The position numbers and the translations under genes were made by a program. A DNA stretch of 19,943 bases from Chloroflexota bacterium (GTDB lineage Bacteria; Chloroflexota; Anaerolineae; J102). The notes beneath the pieces are model-generated. The model did no database searches. It worked only from the letters and a program-made list of their open reading frames with translations, and was not told where the DNA came from. Of this stretch, positions 15,262 through 19,943 are shown piece after piece. The number at the start of each line of letters is the position of its first letter. The stretch's first letter is position 1. The stretch is taken from NCBI GenBank assembly GCA_013152695.1, contig JAADFV010000010.1, positions 9,262 to 29,204 of the forward strand, given 5' to 3'.

Positions 15262-16602
15262 ATGAAAAGAAGCATGATCCTCATTCTCACTTTTGGTTTG
15301 TTGCTCACGCTCTTCACTCTAAGCGGTTGCGCTGTCCCTGCTCCTGCTACGGCACCGGCGGAACAACCTACAACTGCTCCCGTCGCCGAACCGGTTACCA
15401 TCCAGGTTTTCTACCCGGTCGCGGTCGATGCCCCCATTGCCGATATCCTCAAGGGCTACATTAGCGAATTTGAGAAGGAAAACCCGAATATTACGGTCGA
15501 ACCGGTATTTTCGGGCGGATATGGTGATGTACGCACGGCTATTCAGACGACCATCGACGGCGGTGGCCAGCCCCCTGCCCTGGCTGTGATGTTGGCTACC
15601 GATCTTTACGATTTGATCAATGCCGACTACATTGTTCCCTTGAACAAATACATCGAGGCGATGGATAACGGTGATGCCTATCTCAGCGACTTCTTCCCCG
15701 CTTTTCTGGAAAATTCTCGCTATGATGGCAAGATATGGAGTCTGCCCTTCCAACGCAGCGCCGTAATCTTGTACTACAACGCCGATCTCTTCAAAGAGAA
15801 CGGTCTGGAACCGCCTGATAGCTGGGAGGCCCTTGCCAATGCTGCTCAGGCACTGACCGTACGGGAGGGGGACAATGTCACGCGCTGGGGGATTGAATGG
15901 CCGTCGGGGTGGCCCTATTGGCTCTTCCAACCACTGGCCATCGGCGCCGGCCAGAATATCGTTGGTGATTCTGACACCGAGGTCTATTTCGACAATCCCC
16001 ACGTGATCGAAGCCATCCAGTTTTACATCGACCTTTCACACAAATACAAAGCCATGCCCGAGGGTGTGCAAGCTGTTTGGGGGCAAGCACCCAGCGATCT
16101 TGCCAGTGGCCAAACGGCGATGATCGTCCACTCTTCCGGTAGCCTTACGGGCCTCTTGAACCAGGCTGATTTCGAACTGGGTGTCATGGCCGTGCCCGGC
16201 AAAGAGAAAGGCACCTATGCCACTGTCCCTGGTGGCGGTAACCTCTACATTTTCAAGGGTGCTCCTCAGGAGCAACAGGATGCCGCCTGGAAGTTTGTTG
16301 AATTCCTTACTCGCCCTGAAAATGCCGCTGATTTCAGTATCCACACCGGCTACATCGCCAGCCGCCAGAGTGCCTATGACACGCCGGCCATGAAAGATTA
16401 CATCGCGCAGACACCGCAGGCTGCGGCAACTCGTGACACGTTGCAGTACGCGGGCAAAGAGCTCTCCGTGCAGAATCTCGGTGAAGTACGCAATATCTTC
16501 CATGATTATCTGCAAAAAGCATACAATGGTGAGATGAGTCCGGCCGAGGCTATGGCCGCTGCCCAAAAGGCTGCGGATGAAGCTTTGGCACCATTCAAGT
16601 AA
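15262..16602 (+). CDS. Sugar ABC transporter substrate-binding lipoprotein
   Basis: 446 residues. The ATG at 15262 follows GGGAGG and gives a lipoprotein signal, MKRSMILILTFGLLLTLF then TLSGC, with the lipidated Cys at residue 23 and an Ala/Pro/Thr-rich tether after it. The mature part is a family 1 extracellular solute-binding protein of the MalE/UgpB type (COG1653): IQVFYPVAVDAPIADILKGY, FEKENPNITVEPVFSG, IWSLPFQRSAVILYYNADLF, SGQTAMIVHSSGSLTG and AWKFVEFLTRPENAADF are all usual for it. It captures a carbohydrate or glycerol phosphate ester outside the membrane and passes it to the two permeases encoded directly downstream. The ligand is not predictable with confidence. It is the first gene of its operon. 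Confidence 0.95.
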   Translation: MKRSMILILTFGLLLTLFTLSGCAVPAPATAPAEQPTTAPVAEPVTIQVFYPVAVDAPIADILKGYISEFEKENPNITVEPVFSGGYGDVRTAIQTTIDGGGQPPALAVMLATDLYDLINADYIVPLNKYIEAMDNGDAYLSDFFPAFLENSRYDGKIWSLPFQRSAVILYYNADLFKENGLEPPDSWEALANAAQALTVREGDNVTRWGIEWPSGWPYWLFQPLAIGAGQNIVGDSDTEVYFDNPHVIEAIQFYIDLSHKYKAMPEGVQAVWGQAPSDLASGQTAMIVHSSGSLTGLLNQADFELGVMAVPGKEKGTYATVPGGGNLYIFKGAPQEQQDAAWKFVEFLTRPENAADFSIHTGYIASRQSAYDTPAMKDYIAQTPQAAATRDTLQYAGKELSVQNLGEVRNIFHDYLQKAYNGEMSPAEAMAAAQKAADEALAPFK

Positions 16603-16617
16603 ACTCTTTTTCTACGA

Positions 16618-16650
16618 GACGGCCATGGGCTCCCCATGGCCGTCTTTCTT
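16618..16650 (+). terminator. Intercistronic hairpin / partial terminator
   Basis: A perfect 12-base stem (GACGGCCATGGG at 16618-16629, CCCATGGCCGTC at 16633-16644) with a 3-base loop is followed by TTTCTT. It lies between the binding-protein stop and the first permease. In sugar importers such a hairpin usually stops part of the transcripts or protects the upstream mRNA, so that more binding protein than permease is made. Confidence 0.8.
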
Positions 16651-16664
16651 GACGGGAGTCGCGC

Positions 16665-17576
16665 ATGAGTGCAACCGCACCCTCCTCGCCAAAACGACGT
16701 AATCCCATCACGCCCTATTTGTTGATACTGCCGACGGGCATCTTCGTGCTTATGTTTACGGCCTGGCCAACTCTTCTCGCCTTTTATCAGAGTTTCTTTC
16801 GCCAGCGCATGAACATCGCCAAGTTTCGCGAACCTACTTTTATTGGCCTGGGCAACTACATCCAGCTCTTCAGTGATGATCGCTTTCTGCTGGTGATGAA
16901 GAACACACTCCTTTACGTGGTGATCACTGCGCCTATCAGCATTATTCTCGGATTTCTCTTTGCCTTATTGATCAATCGGAGCGTCAGAGGGATTGGTCTT
17001 GCCCGCTTGGCCTTTTTTCAACCAACCATCCTCCCCATGGTCAGCGCTGCCACCATCTGGATGTTTTTCTTCACGCCTGATTACGGTCTTTGGAATACTT
17101 TTCTCCGGACATTGGGGTATACTGGCCCGCAAAATTGGACTGGCAATCCCCATTTGGCACTCATTGCGATCATGATTGTCACTATTTGGAAAAATGCCGG
17201 TTATTACATGATTTTCTATCTGGCCGGGTTACAGAATCTGCCCACCGATGTCTATGAGGCGGCCGTGCTTGATGGCGCCAGCGGCTGGCAAATGCTATGG
17301 CAGATCACCTTCCCCTTACTACGCCGTACAACCCTCTTTGTTTCTACCATTGCTTTCATTGGCGCTTTTCAAATGGTAGATCACATCTTTGTGCTCACGG
17401 GGGGCGGCCCCAGCCGGGCCAGTACCGTGCTTCTTTATTATCTGTGGCAAATGCGTTTCGAGAATCAAGATATCGGCCAATCTGCTGCCCTTACCATCAT
17501 TCTCATCGTGTTTTTGTTGATTTTTACCGTCACAAACTTCCTTCTTTCCGAACGTAAGGAGGAATCTTATGCCTGA
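16665..17576 (+). CDS. Sugar ABC transporter permease, MalF/UgpA type
   Basis: 303 residues with six main membrane helices; the N-terminus has the typical PYLLILPTGIFVLMFTAWPT. The cytoplasmic EAA loop that contacts the ATPase is EAAVLDGASGWQMLWQITFP, from Glu198, with the conserved Gly. It belongs to the COG1175 group of carbohydrate importers and lacks the extra N-terminal helices and large periplasmic loop of enteric MalF. GGGAG stands 7 bases before the ATG. The last 8 bases overlap the start of the second permease gene, as expected for two subunits of one heterodimer made together. Confidence 0.95.
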   Translation: MSATAPSSPKRRNPITPYLLILPTGIFVLMFTAWPTLLAFYQSFFRQRMNIAKFREPTFIGLGNYIQLFSDDRFLLVMKNTLLYVVITAPISIILGFLFALLINRSVRGIGLARLAFFQPTILPMVSAATIWMFFFTPDYGLWNTFLRTLGYTGPQNWTGNPHLALIAIMIVTIWKNAGYYMIFYLAGLQNLPTDVYEAAVLDGASGWQMLWQITFPLLRRTTLFVSTIAFIGAFQMVDHIFVLTGGGPSRASTVLLYYLWQMRFENQDIGQSAALTIILIVFLLIFTVTNFLLSERKEESYA

Positions 17577-18420
17577 TGTCTTTGCTTCCCGTAGCTTTTG
17601 GGGACGCTTGCAACGCTGGTTGACCCTTTTATTTACGGCCTTGTTGGCTGTATCATGGGCTCTGCCCTTGATCTGGGCCATCGTTGCTTCGACGAGACCT
17701 GATTCCGAGCCCTTGGGGCGAGGCGATGTCTGGTTTGGCAGCACCCTTACCCTGGCAAACTATGCCCGCGCCCTTACTCTCGCTCCTTTCAAACTCTACT
17801 ACATCAATACGATCATCATCGTCTCGATGATTCTGGGTGTGCAGTTGATCACCATCACCCTTGCCGGTTTTGCTTTTGCCCATTACCAATTTATGGGTAA
17901 AAAGTTGCTCTTATTCTTTATCTTGTTACAATTGATGATTCCCACCACCGCCTTGCTGGCTCCTAACTTCTCCACTATTCGCCAGCTTGGACTCTTTGAT
18001 ACACGTCTGGCCATTGCCATCCCTTATTTTGGCTCCGCTTTCGGCACTTTTTTGATCCGGCAGGCCTTTTTAGAGGTGCCGCGAGACCTGGTGGATGCCG
18101 GGATCATCGATGGCTGTGAGTGGTGGCAGCTCTTGCGTCATATTTATCTGCCACCTTCTGTTCCCGTGTTGGTCGCCTTTGGTCTTTCTTCTGTGAGCTG
18201 GCACTGGAACGAGTTCCTCTGGCCCTTGGTCGTGACAAATAGCGATAAAAGCCGGCCTCTCACAGCCGGTTTGGTGCGTTTCACCCAGTTAGGCGAAATC
18301 GGCGCGCAATGGTCTCTGCTCACCGCCGCCACCTTACTGGTCATTGCTCCGCTTTTCATTGCTTTCCTCTTCTTCCAACGCCAGTTCATCCAAAGCTTCG
18401 TCCATTCGGGGCTCAAATAA
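17569..18420 (+). CDS. Sugar ABC transporter permease, MalG/UgpE type
   Basis: 283 residues with six membrane helices. The EAA loop is LVDAGIIDGCEWWQLLRHIY (around Val175 to Gly178), where the usual Glu-Ala-Ala is Val-Asp-Ala. The C-terminal part (SWHWNEFLWPLVVTNSDKSRPLTAGL) is a hallmark of the COG0395 family. A strong AAGGAGG lies inside the end of the first permease gene, and the two genes overlap by 8 bases. No ATP-binding subunit follows, so the importer probably uses a shared MsmK/UgpC-like ATPase encoded elsewhere. The next gene starts 28 bases after the stop. Confidence 0.95.
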   Translation: MPDVFASRSFWGRLQRWLTLLFTALLAVSWALPLIWAIVASTRPDSEPLGRGDVWFGSTLTLANYARALTLAPFKLYYINTIIIVSMILGVQLITITLAGFAFAHYQFMGKKLLLFFILLQLMIPTTALLAPNFSTIRQLGLFDTRLAIAIPYFGSAFGTFLIRQAFLEVPRDLVDAGIIDGCEWWQLLRHIYLPPSVPVLVAFGLSSVSWHWNEFLWPLVVTNSDKSRPLTAGLVRFTQLGEIGAQWSLLTAATLLVIAPLFIAFLFFQRQFIQSFVHSGLK

Positions 18421-18448
18421 ACCCCTACTTCCCCCTTAATCCAAACTT

Positions 18449-19189
18449 ATGTCCTTGCAAACCACCCCAACCTTCGATGTCATTTTTCTCATCGCCCGCC
18501 CTGCCGCCGGTAAGAGCGAGATTATCGACTATCTCAAACGCACCGATCTTGGCGAACGCCAGCGGCGCTTTCACATCGGCCTCTTCGACGAGCTCGATGA
18601 CTTTCCCATGATTTGGGCCTGGTTCGAAGAAGACGGCATCCTTAGCCGCATGGGTAAGCCCCGCTTACACACAGATGAGCAGGGCTACTTCCTGCACAAA
18701 TATTTCTGGCATGTCCTGATCGAAAGATTGGAGCTTAACTATCACAAACTCCTGCGCGATCGGCCAGACTACCACAGAACCCATACGACTATTATCGAAT
18801 TTGCGCGCGGGAGTGAGCATGGTGGCTTCCGTGCTGCTTTTCAGCATTTTTCTCAGGCTGTTTTGCGTCGCGGCGCTATTCTTTACATCAATGTCTCCTG
18901 GGAAGAATCTTTGCGTAAGAATCGCCGTCGTTTTAATCCAGAACGTCCTGATAGCATTCTCGAGCACGCCTTACCCGACAAGAAGTTAGAGCGCATGTAC
19001 AAAGAAAGTGATTGGGAGGCGTTTCGCGGTAATGATCCTGAAACGATTCTCATCCAAGGGGTAGCGGTGCCTTATGCTGTTTTTGAGAATGAGGATGATG
19101 TTACCACTGCACGCGGCCCAGCTTTGGGGCAACGTCTGGAAGAGACCCTTTCAGTGCTATGGCAGCGCTACCAGAAGACCTCATCATGA
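18449..19189 (+). CDS. P-loop NTPase/kinase-like protein of unknown function
   Basis: 246 residues. I do not recognise a named family. A hydrophobic strand, FDVIFLI, leads into ARPAAGKS (residues 16-23), a Walker A variant with Ala in place of the first Gly; Gly21, Lys22 and Ser23 are intact. FHIGLFDELDD (41-51) and TTIIEFARGSE (113-123) could be the second acidic motif and a Walker B-like strand. An Arg-rich SLRKNRRRF (154-162) after the strand ILYINVSW resembles the lid of adenylate or nucleoside kinases. A small-molecule kinase is therefore a fair guess, not a finding. No membrane segments. It starts 28 bases after the permease stop without a Shine-Dalgarno sequence, so it may be read through from the sugar operon and might act on the imported substrate. 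Confidence 0.75.
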   Translation: MSLQTTPTFDVIFLIARPAAGKSEIIDYLKRTDLGERQRRFHIGLFDELDDFPMIWAWFEEDGILSRMGKPRLHTDEQGYFLHKYFWHVLIERLELNYHKLLRDRPDYHRTHTTIIEFARGSEHGGFRAAFQHFSQAVLRRGAILYINVSWEESLRKNRRRFNPERPDSILEHALPDKKLERMYKESDWEAFRGNDPETILIQGVAVPYAVFENEDDVTTARGPALGQRLEETLSVLWQRYQKTSS

Positions 19190-19194
19190 CAAAA

Positions 19195-19242
19195 TATGTC
19201 ACCCTGCGGGGCCTATGTCACCCTGAGTGAAGCGAAGGGTCT
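19195..19242. repeat. Short dispersed repeat, copy 2, with a small direct repeat
   Basis: 19218-19242 is a second copy of the repeat at 4186-4210 (core GAGTGAAGCGAAGGGTCT at 19225-19242). The string TATGTCACCCTG occurs twice, at 19195-19206 and 19214-19225, so the start of the element is partly duplicated. It fills part of the 128-base gap between two convergent genes. An AGGGTCTC / GAGAC-N4-ACCCT relation across 19237-19317 hints at a larger inverted element. Confidence 0.6.
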
Positions 19243-19317
19243 CGCGGTGCATGTAAGGGTGAGATGGCGTGAGTAAGCCATTTGGCGGTTCGGCCCGCCT
19301 GGCATGAGACGGGGACC

Positions 19318-19938
19318 CTACGATGAAGATTCATGCCCCGGCGCTGTAGCAAGCCTGATCGTGAGGAAAATGCTGGCGAGGAGGGCGAAAAGAAAGATGG
19401 TGCTGTAAGCCAGAGGGATGGTGGGGCTGTCAGCCTGCCCGATAGGATTGACAGGATGACGGATGACGTTGGTGTTACGCGTGAGATAGAGCAAAACTGC
19501 AGAGACAAGGATTTGAAAGATGGCTGTAAAGCGGGGTTGTGCCACCCATAAGGTGACTAGCAGGAAGAGGGCGCCGATGACGATAAAACGCAACGTCATC
19601 TGCGTGCGCGGTTCTCCGAAGTCGACCCAGACTCCCCAACTCAATTTAGCAGGGATCATCGAAAGCACGAATCCAGCAATCCAGAGGGCCAAGGCCATCC
19701 AGCCGCTCACCTGTACCCATCTTGCCAACCGTGACCAGCCGGCCAAATAGAGAATCGACAAAAGTGCAGCCACCAAAAAGTAGAGGATAGAGACTTGTGT
19801 GAGGCTGGCATGGGCATACACCCAACGTACGATTGTGCCCAAGGTGCGTTCGGTGGGGGCAAGGCTTACGGCAACAGCCCAGGCAATACCACAGGCCAGC
19901 GCTGCCCAAGACAACCAGGAAGAAGAATTGTGTTTCAT
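19318..19938 (-). CDS. CcmC-like cytochrome c assembly membrane protein, atypical
   Basis: 206 residues with about six hydrophobic helices. The order of features follows CcmC, the heme-handling protein of cytochrome c maturation. RTLGTIVRWVYAHAS (His43) corresponds to the R-x-x-Y-x-H-V-P segment; SWGVWVDFGEPRTQMTLRF (101-118) to the tryptophan-rich WGTWWVWDARLTS loop; and NVIRHPVNPIG (His161) to WWNTLHQ. Both axial-type histidines seem kept, but the W-rich loop has lost most of its tryptophans, so heme binding is uncertain. The partner genes, if any, lie beyond the right edge. The ATG at 19938 is only 5 bases from the window end, so its ribosome site cannot be seen. An unrelated six-helix protein is the alternative. 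Confidence 0.6.
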   Translation of the reverse strand: MKHNSSSWLSWAALACGIAWAVAVSLAPTERTLGTIVRWVYAHASLTQVSILYFLVAALLSILYLAGWSRLARWVQVSGWMALALWIAGFVLSMIPAKLSWGVWVDFGEPRTQMTLRFIVIGALFLLVTLWVAQPRFTAIFQILVSAVLLYLTRNTNVIRHPVNPIGQADSPTIPLAYSTIFLFALLASIFLTIRLATAPGHESSS

Positions 19939-19943
19939 TGATG

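Noticed and set aside
1..19943. CRISPR arrays, tRNA or rRNA genes, transposases, phage or classical defence genes
   Set aside because: I looked in all gaps and coding regions and saw no repeat-spacer pattern, no cloverleaf or rRNA signature, and no such protein motifs.

Overview
The window reads as a piece of a bacterial chromosome of mid GC content, most likely from a Chloroflexota lineage such as Anaerolineae or Caldilineae. That is an inference. It rests on Thr/Pro-rich linkers in several exported proteins, lamin-tail-domain and lipoprotein surface proteins, an F420-type luciferase-like oxidoreductase, a DUF951 protein and a sugar ABC importer without its own ATPase. I found no rRNA, tRNA, CRISPR array, phage gene or transposase. 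No gene-free gap exceeds 300 bases.

Layout. 2-1678 (+) is the 3' part of a secreted protein with two lamin-tail domains and two OB-like domains. 1690-4100 (-) is a compact cluster in transcription order trpA, F420-type oxidoreductase, acyl-CoA thioesterase. 4264-5853 (-) is an M1-type metallopeptidase lipoprotein. It is divergent from 6064-8628 (+), an SbcC/Rad50-type ATPase. 8724-9726 (+) is a zinc alcohol dehydrogenase broken by two frameshifts. It is followed by a gap rich in inverted repeats and a GNAT acetyltransferase (9972-10529). From 10576 to 14996 (-) lie a membrane protein and a PAP2 phosphatase sharing a TAATG junction, an M20 peptidase, an MFS transporter and a DUF951 protein. 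A divergent regulatory gap (14997-15261) leads to a carbohydrate ABC importer (15262-18420, +): binding lipoprotein, hairpin, then two overlapping permease genes. A P-loop protein of unknown function follows (18449-19189). The window ends with a minus-strand CcmC-like membrane protein (19318-19938).

How the genes fit together. The importer genes form a clear unit. The hairpin after the binding-protein gene probably sets the excess of binding protein over permeases, and the ATPase must come from elsewhere. The minus-strand genes look like several short housekeeping or transport units. The sequence supports no complete novel system. The best leads are the near-symmetric divergent control region at 15119-15221, the unassigned P-loop protein after the importer, the atypical CcmC-like protein, and the alcohol dehydrogenase broken by a visible 5-bp tandem duplication plus a 2-nt slip.
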